A stretch of 64,000 nt of DNA from Nocardia brasiliensis (GCF_011801125.1 NZ_CP046171.1:62001-126000); one strand, 5' to 3'; positions 42,118-56,696 are shown, counted from the first letter of the stretch. The notes: generated by a model not told the origin, from the sequence alone. Made by a program: numbers and translations.

Positions 42118-43656
42118 ATGACCACCCAGACCAAGACCACCCGGTTGACCGGGTCACAGACGCCACCCCGCGCCGGCACGCGCGAGTGGGCCGGGCTGTC
42201 CGTGCTCGCGCTCGCCCTGCTGCTGCTCGCGGTGGACGCGACGGTGCTCGACCTGGCGGTACCCGCGATCAGCGCCGATCTGGCGCCGACCACGCCGCAG
42301 CTGCTGTGGATCATCGACGTGTACTCGTTCGTGCTGGCCGGTCTGCTGGTGATGATGGGCAACCTGGGCGACCGGATCGGCCGCCGCAGGCTGCTGCTGA
42401 TCGGCGCCGCCGGCTTCGGCATCGCCTCGCTGCTCGCTGCGTGGGCGGTGTCGCCGGAAATGCTGATCGGCGCGCGGGTGCTGCAGGGTGTCGCCGGCGC
42501 GACGCTCATGCCCGCCACCCTTGGCCTGATCCGCTCGATGTTCCTCGACCCGCGGCAGCGGACCGTGGCCATCGCGGTGTGGAGCGCGATGGCGGGCGGC
42601 GGTGCGGCGGCGGGCCCGCTGCTCGGCGGCTGGCTGCTCGAGCATTTCTGGTGGGGTTCGGTGTTCCTGGTGAACCTGCCGGTGATGCTGGTGCTGATCG
42701 CATTGGGCCCGTTTCTGATTCCGGAATCGCGGGATCCGAACCCGGGCCGCTTCGATCTGCCGAGTGCGGGGCTGTCCATGCTCGCGCTGGTGCCGGTCGT
42801 GTACGCGGTGAAGGAGACCGCGGCGCACGGCTTCGCGGTGGCCACCACCGGGGTCGCGGTGGTCGGTGCGCTCGCCGGTGCGCTGTTCGTGCGCAGGCAG
42901 CGGCGGCTGGACCAGCCGATGCTGGATCTGAAGTTGTTCGCGCTGCCCAGGTTCCGCACCGCGGTGCTCACCAACCTGCTCGCGGTGTTCGCGCTGGCCG
43001 GTGTGCTGTTCTTCGGCTCGCAGTACCTGCAGTTGGTGCTCGGCCGCACGCCGCTGCAGGCCGGATTGCTGCTGCTGCCGGGTCTCGCGGCCAGCGTGGT
43101 CGCCTCGCTCGCGGCGGCCTGGCTGGTGCGCAGGCTGGCGCCGGGCCGGGTGCTCGGCGGCGCGCTGAGCGTGGCCGCGCTCGGTTCCGTGCTGTTGCTG
43201 TGGCTCGGTCCGGACGCGGCGACCAGCACCACGCCGTTCATCCTCGGGTTCCTGCTGATCGGCGCGGGTGTGGGTGTCGCGCTGACGGTTTCGTCGGATC
43301 TGGTGGTCGGCGCCGCGCCTGCCGAGCGGGCCGGTGCCGCGGCGGCGGTGTCGGAAACCGCCTACGAGACGGGTATCGCGCTGGGCGTCGCCATCCTCGG
43401 CAGCGTGGTGATGGCGATCTTCCGCAACGGGCTCGACCTGAGCCAGGTGCCGAGCGACCAGGTCGGTGCCGCGTCCGAATCCCTCGGCGCCGCCACGGCG
43501 TTCGCGCAGCAGCTACCGGAATCGGTGGCCGGGGCCTTCCTCGCCTCGGTGCACGAGGCGTTCGTCTCCGGCATCCACTTCGCCGCGGTCGGCACCGCGT
43601 CGATCCTGCTGATCGCCGCGTGGGTGGCCTTCCGGTTGCGCGCGGCCCGCTCGTAG
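42118..43656 (+). CDS. MFS drug efflux transporter, DHA2 (14-helix, LfrA-like)
   Basis: A 512-residue protein with 14 predicted membrane helices. Family motifs: LLLAVDATVLDLAVPAIS (motif D1 region), GNLGDRIGRRRLLLIG (motif A between helices 2 and 3), ARVLQGVAGATLMPATLGLI (motif B) and GPLLGGWLLEHFWWGSVFLV (motif C). It exports cationic or lipophilic drugs by proton antiport. Transcription probably starts within the operators and is controlled by the divergent TetR protein. A terminator follows at once. Confidence 0.87.
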   Translation: MTTQTKTTRLTGSQTPPRAGTREWAGLSVLALALLLLAVDATVLDLAVPAISADLAPTTPQLLWIIDVYSFVLAGLLVMMGNLGDRIGRRRLLLIGAAGFGIASLLAAWAVSPEMLIGARVLQGVAGATLMPATLGLIRSMFLDPRQRTVAIAVWSAMAGGGAAAGPLLGGWLLEHFWWGSVFLVNLPVMLVLIALGPFLIPESRDPNPGRFDLPSAGLSMLALVPVVYAVKETAAHGFAVATTGVAVVGALAGALFVRRQRRLDQPMLDLKLFALPRFRTAVLTNLLAVFALAGVLFFGSQYLQLVLGRTPLQAGLLLLPGLAASVVASLAAAWLVRRLAPGRVLGGALSVAALGSVLLLWLGPDAATSTTPFILGFLLIGAGVGVALTVSSDLVVGAAPAERAGAAAAVSETAYETGIALGVAILGSVVMAIFRNGLDLSQVPSDQVGAASESLGAATAFAQQLPESVAGAFLASVHEAFVSGIHFAAVGTASILLIAAWVAFRLRAARS

Positions 43657-43662
43657 TTCGCA

Positions 43663-43694
43663 CGCACCCGTCCCGGTCCGCCGGGGCGGGTGCG
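43663..43694. terminator. Stem-loop between convergent MFS and cyclase genes
   Basis: CGCACCCGTCCCGG pairs with CCGGGGCGGGTGCG (one T-G wobble) around TCCG, then TTATT. Lies between the stops at 43656 and 43700. Confidence 0.8.
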
Positions 43695-43699
43695 GTGCG

Positions 43700-45250
43700 T
43701 TATTCGTCGTTCGGACGGGCCAGTTGGGTGGGGGTGAGGCGGCCGCGCAGGGTGACCGGCTCGCCGAGCTGCCAGTGCGCGGCCTCGGCCGGATCGGCGG
43801 CGGTCACCGTGTTGGCGGAGGCGAGCAGCAGGTCGTCCTGTTTGGCGAGTTCACAGAGGCGGGCGGCCTCGTTGACCGCGTCGCCGATGACGGTGAACTC
43901 GTAGCGCTGCCTGGCGCCGACATTGCCCGCGACGACGCGGCCCGCGGCGACACCGATGGCGGCGATGAAATCGTTGGCCGTGTCGTCGAGGCGGCGGCGG
44001 ATCGCGCGGGCGCAGGCGAGGGCGGCGCCTGGGGCGTCGGGAAGGTCCGCCGGCGCGCCGAACACGGCGAGCGCGGCATCGCCCTCGAACTTGTTGAGCA
44101 GGCCGCCGTGCGCCTCGACCTCGTCCACCACGATGTCGAAGAAGCGGTTGAGGATGGCGACCATCTCCGCGGCGGGCACGGTGGCGGCCATCGTGGTGGA
44201 GCCGACGATGTCGATGAACAGCGCCGCCGCCTCGCATTCCACGCCGCCCAGGGTCGGGTTGCCCGCCAGCGCGGCATCGGCCACCTCGCGGCCGACATGC
44301 TTGCCGAACAGGTCCCTGATCTGTTCGCGTTCGCGCAGGCCCTCCATCATGTGGTTGAAACCGCTTTGCAGTTCACCGAGTTCGGTGCCGTCGTACACCG
44401 TGATCGTCACCCGCAGGTCGCCGTCCTCCACCTGACGCAGGGCTCGGCGCACCCCGCGAATCGGCGCGATGATCGCCGACACCGTCTGCATCATCAGCAG
44501 CAGACCGAACATCAGCGTGGCGCCGCCGAGGGAGAGCATGCAGACCGCGAGCCGGGCGGTGCTGACCGAGTCGTCGGCCAGCGCCCACACCGCGACGACC
44601 ATCGACAGCGTCACCGGCACGCCGGCGCCGAGCACCCACGCGATCAGCGAGCGCATGAACACGCCCATGCCGCGGCGGCGGCGCGAGGGGGCCGCGTCCA
44701 GCACCCGTGCCGTCACCACCCGCAGCGCGAACTCGGCGATGAGGTAGCTGTAGGCGCACACCACGACCGCGCTGAAGCCGATGCCGAGCAGGATCTTCGG
44801 GATGAGGGCGGGCTCGACCACGCCGTAGAGCGGCGCGAGCACCGCGGCTCCGGCGAACCACAGCACCGCCTGGCGCACCACGAGCCTGCGGGGGACGGCG
44901 GTGGCGGCGATCTGCTCGGCCTCGGTGGGGCGCTGGTCGGGATCGGTCGCCCAGCGCAGGGCGCGCAACCCGCCGACGGTGCCCCACCAGATCCCGATCA
45001 GCAGCGCCAGCGCCGTGTACAGGGGTGTCGCGACGACGTTCAGCAGCAGCAGTTCCCGGGTGAACACGGTCGGGCCGGGCAGCACGAAGCCGATCAGCGC
45101 GAACGTGACGGCCATTCCGGCCAGGTTCGCGGCCACCGTCGGCACGGTCAGCAGCACCTGCACCCGCAGCCTGCGCATCCCGGAGGACTCGTCCACGGGG
45201 CCGAGCAGCCGCGACCCGAACGCGGCGGGGGAGGCGTCAGTGCGGGACAT
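43700..45250 (-). CDS. Membrane adenylate cyclase with HAMP domain
   Basis: A 516-residue protein from ATG 45250. Six membrane helices occupy residues 25-290 (LLTVPTVAANLAGMAVTFAL first), then a HAMP domain (SAIIAPIRGVRRALRQVEDG, DGTELGELQSGFNHMMEG) and a class III cyclase domain from about 345. Metal Asp in AALFIDIVGSTTMA, Lys in LNKFEGDAALAVFGAP and Asn/Arg in GDAVNEAARLCELA are all present, so it should be active. Same architecture as M. tuberculosis Rv1318c-Rv1320c. It makes cAMP in response to an unknown membrane signal. Confidence 0.85.
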   Translation of the reverse strand: MSRTDASPAAFGSRLLGPVDESSGMRRLRVQVLLTVPTVAANLAGMAVTFALIGFVLPGPTVFTRELLLLNVVATPLYTALALLIGIWWGTVGGLRALRWATDPDQRPTEAEQIAATAVPRRLVVRQAVLWFAGAAVLAPLYGVVEPALIPKILLGIGFSAVVVCAYSYLIAEFALRVVTARVLDAAPSRRRRGMGVFMRSLIAWVLGAGVPVTLSMVVAVWALADDSVSTARLAVCMLSLGGATLMFGLLLMMQTVSAIIAPIRGVRRALRQVEDGDLRVTITVYDGTELGELQSGFNHMMEGLREREQIRDLFGKHVGREVADAALAGNPTLGGVECEAAALFIDIVGSTTMAATVPAAEMVAILNRFFDIVVDEVEAHGGLLNKFEGDAALAVFGAPADLPDAPGAALACARAIRRRLDDTANDFIAAIGVAAGRVVAGNVGARQRYEFTVIGDAVNEAARLCELAKQDDLLLASANTVTAADPAEAAHWQLGEPVTLRGRLTPTQLARPNDE

Positions 45251-45546
45251 GAGAGAAAAGCCTATTCCGGGCCATCCTCGAAGTGCAGGACCCGACGTCC
45301 ACGCCTGGCCGAGCGCATCGACGAGCGGCCGGGTGCGTGCCTCGAAGCGGGCAGGCCGTCGCGCGGGAGCCGCGCTCGTCGGTCCAGCGGACGACCGCGC
45401 GCCGACGCCGGGGTGTCGCTCGGCGTGCGCGTGTCGTTGCCGGAGTTCATGACGGATCGCACAGCGTGCGCGCGCGGCGCTGCCGCGCGCCGATACCGTG
45501 CGGGCCAGGTGCGCTCGGACGCGTCGCATAGCCCCACGGTAGGCAC

Positions 45547-47265
45547 TCAGTGGCCGCGTGGCAGTTCGCGTCGGCCGTGACCGGGGAGTTCGCGCGTGCC
45601 GCGGCCGGTGAGTTCGTCCTGCTGGTGCGGCGGGAGGCCGTACGGTTGCGTCCCCGAGTGGGCGGGCAGCGCCGAATAGCGCGGGTCGTCCTGCCGGTAG
45701 TCGGCGTCGACCACCGTGGCCGCGACGCGTCGGGCATGCGCCGCGTCCGGCGCGCCCGGCGCGAGCTGATAGCCGCTCGACCCGTGCGAGTCCTGGGTGT
45801 CGACGGTGACCTTGCGGGTGCGGCGCAGCGTGAAGGTGATCTCCTCGACCTCCTCGAAGGCCTGCTTCGCGGTGCGCAGCGGGTGCGTGGCGTTGTCGAT
45901 CGCGGTGGCGACGAACGCGGGCACCAGCGGCCGGATCAGGCGGGCCGCGGTATCGGTGAACGGCACCGTGCCGATCAGCGGAAGTTCCAGGCCGCCGCCG
46001 GCTTTCGGGGCGGCGGGCGGCTGGGCGCGATGCGGCGCGAGCGCGCCCGCGGCGACCGGGGCGGGCAGGTTCGGCGTCACGAATCCTTCGGCAGACACGG
46101 CGCTGTCCTTTCGTTCGTCAGCCGGTGCGGCTGGGAGTTCTGCTCGGCGGGGCGGCTCGGTGATGCCGAGCTCCACGCCGCCGATGGCCGCGATGATCCG
46201 GGTGCGCTGGTGCTCCCGATCGATGGCGGTGTCCGCTTCGACGGCGAGCCGGGCGGAGGTGAGCTGCTGTTCGGCGCGCAGGCGCTCGGCCTCGGCGCGC
46301 ACCTCGGCCTGCTTGACCGCGATGGCCGCCTCGGCGTCCTGTTCGGCCTTGTCCCGCACGGCGAGCGCGGCGGTGGCCCGGTCGAACGAGGTGTCCCCGC
46401 GCCACCAGCGCAGCAGCAGCGGCAACAGGGCGAGCGCGAGCACAGCGAGAATCGTCAGGATGCGCAGCGGCATGGCGCCCGCGTGCTGGGTGGTGTACTC
46501 GTTCATCGCCTGCCAGCGCGCGCCGAGCCCACGGTCGGCGGCGGCGAAGGCGGCGGATTCGGCTGTGCTGACGGCTTTTTCGGCATCCGCGAGGCGCCGG
46601 TCGGCCGGCTCGACCCTGGCCTGCGCGATCACCAGCTGCTTGCGGGTGTCGTCGAGCATGTCGTTGGCCACCTGGGCCTCGGGGCCGCGCCCAGGCACGC
46701 GGGTGATCAGGGTCTGCGGGCATTCCGGGCTCGGGCTGAGCTCGCAGCGCGCGATCTCCAGCGCGCGATCGATGTCCTGCTGCGCCTTGGTGATCGAGCG
46801 GTCCAGCGCGACCCGTTCGGCGCGCGCCCGGTCCACCTCCGCGCGGGCGGCGACGACCTGCGGCGCGGTCGCGGTGTCGCGCTGTGCCCGTTCGTCCAGC
46901 GTGCGATCGACGCTGTCACCGAAGACCACGATCGCGGCGAGCTCGGCGATCAGGCCGCCGGTCAGCACCGCGAGGCCGATGCGCGCGAGCAGCCCGAGCT
47001 TGTCCGGCATGCGATCCGGGCGCCGGGTCGCCAGCGCCCGGGCGATCGCGCAGGCGAGTATCCCGACCAGCAGTGCCGCCGCGCACACACCGAGCACCGG
47101 CCAGGTGCCGACCGAGCCCACGGCGAACGCGGTGACCAGGGCGGACACGATCGCGAACAGCAGTACCGCCGCGCCGGTGAGTGCGTAGCCGGTGCGTTCG
47201 TGGCGGTAGGCGACATCGTTGGGCTGACCCCCGCCGAGCCAGGTGAACAAGCCGGTGACGGTCAT
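45547..47265 (-). CDS. DUF4407 membrane protein
   Basis: A 572-residue protein. It starts MTVTGLFTWLGGG, a DUF4407 opening, with membrane helices near 30-50, 55-75, 95-115 and 275-295 (LRILTILAVLALALLPLLLR). Residues 120-270 are an extracellular-side or cytosolic coiled coil with ARAEVDRARAERVALDRSIT. After the last helix comes a long charged helix and a Pro/Ala-rich tail rich in His at the very end. Function unknown; similar proteins are common in actinobacteria and bacteroidetes. Its ATG overlaps the stop of a tiny ORF. Confidence 0.75.
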   Translation of the reverse strand: MTVTGLFTWLGGGQPNDVAYRHERTGYALTGAAVLLFAIVSALVTAFAVGSVGTWPVLGVCAAALLVGILACAIARALATRRPDRMPDKLGLLARIGLAVLTGGLIAELAAIVVFGDSVDRTLDERAQRDTATAPQVVAARAEVDRARAERVALDRSITKAQQDIDRALEIARCELSPSPECPQTLITRVPGRGPEAQVANDMLDDTRKQLVIAQARVEPADRRLADAEKAVSTAESAAFAAADRGLGARWQAMNEYTTQHAGAMPLRILTILAVLALALLPLLLRWWRGDTSFDRATAALAVRDKAEQDAEAAIAVKQAEVRAEAERLRAEQQLTSARLAVEADTAIDREHQRTRIIAAIGGVELGITEPPRRAELPAAPADERKDSAVSAEGFVTPNLPAPVAAGALAPHRAQPPAAPKAGGGLELPLIGTVPFTDTAARLIRPLVPAFVATAIDNATHPLRTAKQAFEEVEEITFTLRRTRKVTVDTQDSHGSSGYQLAPGAPDAAHARRVAATVVDADYRQDDPRYSALPAHSGTQPYGLPPHQQDELTGRGTRELPGHGRRELPRGH

Positions 47266-47369
47266 TGGGAACTCACATCCTCTTCGTCCCAGTCGATTTC
47301 GCGGACACCGCTAGCGAGCGAAACCGTCACGGTTTCGTGGTCACAGCGTGACAGGACCGTCCCCGACAC
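47262..47369 (-). CDS. Possible 35-residue leader ORF coupled to the DUF4407 gene
   Basis: A GTG at 47369 opens a frame encoding SGTVLSRCDHETVTVSLASG and then an acidic end EIDWDEEDVSSQ. Its TGA overlaps the ATG of the DUF4407 gene (CAATGAC), the arrangement of translational coupling. The region is otherwise unassigned. Without a recognised family this stays tentative. Confidence 0.35.
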   Translation of the reverse strand: MSGTVLSRCDHETVTVSLASGVREIDWDEEDVSSQ

Positions 47370-47498
47370 ACCGAGTACGAGCGGGGGTATGTGGCCAGGC
47401 TCACAAACCGACCGATGCGGCGCCATCTCGGGTTCACCCGCGGGCTCTACCCTCGATCGATGACCCGTCGTCCAGCGCGTTGTCCGGGAGGTCAGTAC

Positions 47499-48125
47499 AT
47501 GTTCGTGCACCGGTTCCGCCGCGCGGTGACGCACGGCCGACGGCCGACGGCGTGGCTGACCACGCTGCTGCTGCTCTCCGCCGCGCTGATGATGTCCCCG
47601 GTCAGGGCGGGCGCTGACCCGACCGAATCGTTGGACCGCCTGGTCGGCCTGGTACTCGAGCGGCTGCGCACCGCCGACGCCGTCGCCGCGGCGAAATGGG
47701 CGAGCGCCACCCGCACCGGCACCGAGCCCACGATCGACGATCCGGCCAGGGAGGCCGTGGTCTACGACGCGATGGCCCGGCTCGGCGCCGGGCGTGACCT
47801 GCCGCAGCCCTGGGTGCGGCAGGTGTTCTCCGGGCAGATCGAGGCCAACAAGATCGTGCAGCGGGGTTTGATCACCGGCTGGCGTTTCGATGCCTCCGCC
47901 GCGCCGAGCACGCCGCCGGACCTGTTGTCGGTGCGTCCGGTGATCGATCGGGTGAACGTCGAGATCGTCGACCAGCTCGCGGCCGAACGCGACGAGCTGA
48001 CCGCGCCGGACTGCGCCGAACGCGTGGCCCGCAGCGTCTTCGGCGTGTTCACCGCGGGGGAGACCGACCCACTGCACCAGGCGGCGCTGGTGCGCGCCGC
48101 GGTGGCGCTCTGCGCGCCGCGCTGA
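47499..48125 (+). CDS. Secreted chorismate mutase, AroQ-gamma type
   Basis: A 208-residue protein from ATG 47499, preceded by GGGAGG. Signal peptide TAWLTTLLLLSAALMMSPV cut near RAGADP. The mature all-helical enzyme shows LDRLVGLVLERLRTADAVAA with AAAKW (active-site Lys region) and QVFSGQIEANKIVQRGLITGW, as in M. tuberculosis Rv1885c. Two Cys (DCAERVARS and ALCAPR) probably form the family disulfide. It converts chorismate to prephenate outside the cytosol; the reason is unknown in these bacteria. Confidence 0.87.
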   Translation: MFVHRFRRAVTHGRRPTAWLTTLLLLSAALMMSPVRAGADPTESLDRLVGLVLERLRTADAVAAAKWASATRTGTEPTIDDPAREAVVYDAMARLGAGRDLPQPWVRQVFSGQIEANKIVQRGLITGWRFDASAAPSTPPDLLSVRPVIDRVNVEIVDQLAAERDELTAPDCAERVARSVFGVFTAGETDPLHQAALVRAAVALCAPR

Positions 48126-49092
48126 GCGGGCACGCGCATTGTTCGGCGGGTACGCCGCGGTTCCCGTTGGGCGCGCCGCACACCCTTCCACCCGAAACTT
48201 TGTGGACCGCGCGCAACGCTGATGCGCGCCTGTCGAACTCGTCCGGCCGACGGCGAAAGGCGCCGTTTTAAGTTGAACTCAACGACGAAAGCCGGATCGG
48301 CTGGCGAATATTCGGTAAAGGGCGGGCCATTCCGCAATAAGTCACGTCCAATACGGCATAAGGACGGATAGGTTTCGGCCGTAGAAATGTGTCGAACGCC
48401 ACTCCGCGTCGTTTGCTGAATATGTGCTGAAGCCCACAGCGGGCGAAACAGTCCGGACGGTCGGATCACATGCGCGCCTCGTCAGGAGCCTGTCGGAAAT
48501 ATCTCATTCACCCCGCCTTCGAGTTAGCCGTCATCTGGTGGTTTGCCGGATGCTTCGCGAGGGAAATCATCTTCGATGCAGGTGAGAGCGATTTCCTGAC
48601 CGTATCGCGCGGTTCGGCGGCGCTCTCGCGCGCCGGCTGGGAGTGGTCGGCACCGGGCGTCGCGGGATCGATCATGCGGTGCCTGCTGCTTTACACTGGA
48701 CGACGCGCACACGTGGAGGACCGAATGAAGAAGCCCAGCTAGACCCGTTTATTAGTACAGCCTAAGTTGGTTGGGCCCCGGACCTGACTTATCGTTTGCT
48801 CTTACGCCGAACACAGAATGCTCGGCCCACTCGCCCGCTCGGGGCAGCTCCTGACCGGTGCTCAGCGTAGCGGGCCGGAACCCGCGCGGAGGTAAGGATC
48901 TTGTTAGGGATCCGTTACCGACGAGCACCCACTACGTCACTGAAGCGGGTGAAACAACTGGAGACGTGACTGCACGCCGAAGACCATCAGCGCGGCTGGT
49001 TTCGGAACGTACGGGCGCAGTCTTGTACGGAGGCATTCCGACGAAATAGCCCATTTCGTTTTTCGTCGAACGCCCTTCTTGAAGGCAGAGGC
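48126..49092 (+). other. Long untranslated region before gltB
   Basis: 967 bases without a credible long gene. A TTACACT box at 48690-48696 may be a promoter -10. GGAGG followed by ATGAAGAAGCCCAGCTAG (48725-48742) is a five-codon ORF. A stem-loop GGTAAGGATC ... GATCCGTTACC spans 48891-48919. The gltB ribosome-binding site GAAGGCAGAGGC is at the end. The first part (48126-48680) is less GC-rich and looks like non-coding spacer. Confidence 0.5.
48725..48742 (+). CDS. Five-codon ORF MKKPS in the gltB leader
   Basis: ATG AAG AAG CCC AGC TAG preceded by GGAGGACCGA, a strong ribosome-binding site at normal spacing. It lies about 350 bases upstream of gltB. A short ORF with such a good site in a leader may be a regulatory peptide; coding itself is inference. 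Confidence 0.35.
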   Translation: MKKPS

Positions 49093-53734
<4,642 letters not shown>

Positions 53735-53742
<8 letters not shown>

Positions 53743-55204
53743 CGCACAAGGTTTTTTGAAGCACACCAAGCGGGAACTGCCGGCGCGTCGTCCCGTTCCG
53801 CTGCGGTTGATGGACTGGAAAGAGGTCTACGAGCAGGGTTTCGCGCACGAGACCCTGCAGCGTCAGGCCAGCCGGTGCATGGACTGCGGTATCCCGTTCT
53901 GCCACAACGGTTGTCCGCTGGGCAACCTGATCCCTGAGTGGAACGACCTGGTCTACAAGGGGCAGTGGCGCGAGGGCATCGATCGGCTGCACGCCACCAA
54001 CAACTTCCCGGAGTTCACCGGGCGGCTGTGCCCCGCTCCGTGCGAGGCGTCCTGTGTCCTCGGCATCAACCAGGACCCGGTGACGATCAAGCAGGTCGAG
54101 GTCGAGCTCATCGAGAACGCCTTCGACGAGGGCTGGGTGACCCCGGTCTACCCGACCCGGCTGACCGGTAAGCGGGTCGCCGTCGTCGGCTCCGGCCCCG
54201 CGGGACTCGCCGCGGCACAGCAGCTCACCCGTGCGGGACACACCGTGACCGTGTTCGAGCGGGCCGACCGCATCGGCGGTCTGCTGCGCTACGGCATCCC
54301 GGAATTCAAGATGGAGAAGCGCTTCATCGACCGCAGGCTGGCGCAGATGGAGGCCGAAGGCACCATCTTCAAGACCGGCGTGAACGTCGGTGTCGACATC
54401 ACCGCCGAGCAGCTGCGCGAGCAGTTCGACTCGATCGTGCTGGCCGGCGGCGCGACCATCGCGCGTGACCTGCCGATCCCGGGCCGCGAGCTGGACGGCA
54501 TCCACCAGGCCATGGAGTTCCTGCCGTGGGCCAACCGGGTGCAGCTCGGCGACGCCGTCACCGACGCCGACGGCCTGCCGCCCATCCACGCGAAGGGCAA
54601 GAAGGTCGTCATCATCGGTGGCGGTGACACCGGTGCGGACTGCCTCGGCACCTCGCACCGGCAGGGCGCCGAGAGCATCCACCAGTTCGAGATCATGCCG
54701 CGTCCGCCGGAGGAACGCGCCGCCTCTACTCCGTGGCCGACCTACCCGCTGATGTACCGGGTCTCCTCGGCGCACGAGGAGGGCGGCGAGCGGGTGTTCT
54801 CCGTCAACACCGAGCGCTTCGTCGGCACCGACGGCAAGGTCACCGGCCTGCAGGCGCACGAGGTGACGATGGTCAACGGCCGGTTCGAGAAGGTCGACGG
54901 CACCGACTTCACCCTCGAGGCCGATCTCGTGCTGCTCGCGATGGGCTTCACCGGTCCCGAGAAGCGTGGCCTGCTCGAAGACCTCGGCGTCGGCTACGAC
55001 CAGCGCGGCAATGTCCAGCGCGACAAGGGCTGGGCGACCAACATCCCCGGCGTCTTCGTCGCGGGCGATATGGGCCGCGGCCAGTCTCTCATCGTCTGGG
55101 CCATCGCGGAGGGTCGCGCCGCGGCCGCCGCGGTGGACCGCTTCCTGGAGGGCGAGACGGCGCTGCCCGCGCCGATCACCCCCACCATGGTCGCTCAGCG
55201 ATGA
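53735..55204 (+). CDS. gltD: Glutamate synthase (NADPH) small subunit
   Basis: A 489-residue protein. N-terminal 4Fe-4S Cys: [20 protein letters not shown] and [17 protein letters not shown] site [25 protein letters not shown] site [20 protein letters not shown], and [20 protein letters not shown] near the end. It passes electrons from NADPH to the large subunit. Start overlaps gltB; a near-perfect terminator follows, so gltBD is a two-gene operon. Confidence 0.95.
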
Positions 55205-55231
55205 ACTGAACCCCTCTCTTACCGGAGCGGA

Positions 55232-55267
55232 AAAGGCGCCTGCGGACTTCGGTCCGCGGGCGCCTTT
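55232..55267 (+). terminator. gltBD terminator
   Basis: AAAGGCGCCTGCGGAC pairs with GTCCGCGGGCGCCTTT around TTCG with one T-G wobble, followed by GTTCTTTCC. Classic intrinsic terminator 28 bases after gltD. Confidence 0.9.
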
Positions 55268-55796
55268 GTTCTTTCCGGTGGATTCGACCGCAATACGACA
55301 CGCGCGAGTGACGCATTCGACCGGCTATGCCGTGCACGGCATAGCCGCGGGCGCGACGGGCGCGTTCTCCAGATGATTGCCTGTTCCTGCGCAACCGTCC
55401 TTGATTTGCGCTGATCGTCAAGGGCTTTGCGGGTTGTTCCATCGAAAGTCGCGCACGTCCGTTGATATTTGCTGAGTGATTGCGGATGGGTGCATTCGGG
55501 AGAACGAGCGTTGATCAGGGGACTGGTGTCGGGATGTGGTGTGGAACTGCGGCTTTGGGCACCGGACGAAAATCGGACATCGGGCGCGGGTTGGGATGGC
55601 GCCGGGCGCGCCCGCCCTTTATTGTGATCCCCGGCGTCTTGCTGATCTTGGGATGTGGGTTCGAGACGGCGGCGTCCGGATCGATGGGTGGCTCGGGTTA
55701 ACCCAGCGTGCACTGGAGAGTCACTCCTGCGGTCCAGCATTGGTGCGCAACTTGTCGGGGATGCCCACGGCGGGCATTGGTTTGGACTGGAGCGGT
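55268..55796. other. Intergenic region between gltD and the cutinase gene
   Basis: 529 bases. I see no credible gene; frames on both strands lack known domains. It contains a 26-bp perfect palindrome (separate entry) and presumably the cutinase promoter. Confidence 0.45.
55322..55347. promoter_or_regulatory. 26-bp perfect palindrome
   Basis: CGGCTATGCCGTG is followed directly by its exact reverse complement, with no spacer. It lies 55 bases beyond the gltBD terminator and 450 bases before the cutinase gene. A dimeric regulator site or cruciform-forming element; partner unknown. Confidence 0.6.
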
Positions 55797-56696
55797 ATGC
55801 AGTTGAAGAAGGTTGTCGCGGCTCTCGGTGCATCCGCGACGGTGTTGTCCGGCTTGGTGTTCGGCAGCGGCTCGGCGAGCGCGGAACCGGGATGCCCCAG
55901 CCTGTACGTGGTGGCGATCCCCGGCACCTGGGAGACCGGCAAGGACAAGAAGCCACAGCCCGGCATGCTGGCCGGCGTCACGAACAATCTGCCGAGGTCG
56001 GCGGAGGTCGACTACGTGACCTACGCCGCGACCGCCTTCCCTTGGGAGGGTGAGGTTTACGGCAACTCGAAGAAGGAAGCCACGGATCGGGCGCGCGGCC
56101 TGATCGCCGATATGGCCAAGCAGTGCGGCGCCACCCGGATCGCGCTCGTCGGCTACAGCCAGGGCGCGGACGCGGCGGGCGACCTCGCCGCCGAGATCGG
56201 CACCGGGACCGGCGTCGTGCCCGCCGACCGGGTCGCGGGCGTCGGCCTGATCTCCGATCCGCGTCGCTCGCCCACCGACGTCCAGGTGGGCATCCCCGCG
56301 CCCGGCGCGGGCGCGGGTGGCCCCCGGGTCGGCGGCTTCGGCTGGCTCAGCGATCGCACCCGCACCATCTGCGCGGTCGACGACCTGTACTGCGCGACCG
56401 AGCCGGACGACTTCGTCACCCGGTTCGCCGGCTTCATGGCGCAGGCCTCGGACATGAACCCGGCCAACATGTGGCGCTACCAGATCGAGGCGGGCAACAT
56501 CATGACCGATCTGTTCGCCCACGGCGGCGTGCCCGCGTTGCAGGCCCAGCTCACCGACTCGGCGAACGAGCAGCGGGCCAAGGATCTGGAGCGCTTCTAC
56601 AAGTCGCAGGCGCACACGCTGTACGGCAGCTACCCGGTCGGTGGCGGTCAGACCGCCACGTCCTGGATGCACAACTGGATCGCGGGCATGGCCTGA
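55797..56696 (+). CDS. Secreted cutinase-family carboxylesterase (Culp-like)
   Basis: A 299-residue protein from ATG 55797. Signal peptide LKKVVAALGASATVLSGLVF, cut near SASAEPG. The catalytic Ser lies in RIALVGYSQGADAAGDLAAE; Asp is probably in CAVDDLYCATEPDDF and His near the end in SQAHTLYGSYP. Two cysteine pairs fit the family disulfides (PGCPSL, KQCGAT and ICAVDDLYC). The insert of about 50 residues with PGAGAGGPRVGGFGWL distinguishes the larger actinobacterial group. Acts on esters or lipids outside the cell. Confidence 0.85.
   Translation: MQLKKVVAALGASATVLSGLVFGSGSASAEPGCPSLYVVAIPGTWETGKDKKPQPGMLAGVTNNLPRSAEVDYVTYAATAFPWEGEVYGNSKKEATDRARGLIADMAKQCGATRIALVGYSQGADAAGDLAAEIGTGTGVVPADRVAGVGLISDPRRSPTDVQVGIPAPGAGAGGPRVGGFGWLSDRTRTICAVDDLYCATEPDDFVTRFAGFMAQASDMNPANMWRYQIEAGNIMTDLFAHGGVPALQAQLTDSANEQRAKDLERFYKSQAHTLYGSYPVGGGQTATSWMHNWIAGMA

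Noticed and set aside
48470..48742. A 90-residue protein upstream of gltB
   Set aside because: No domain and no clear start signal; the strong ribosome-binding site points to the five-codon frame at its end instead.
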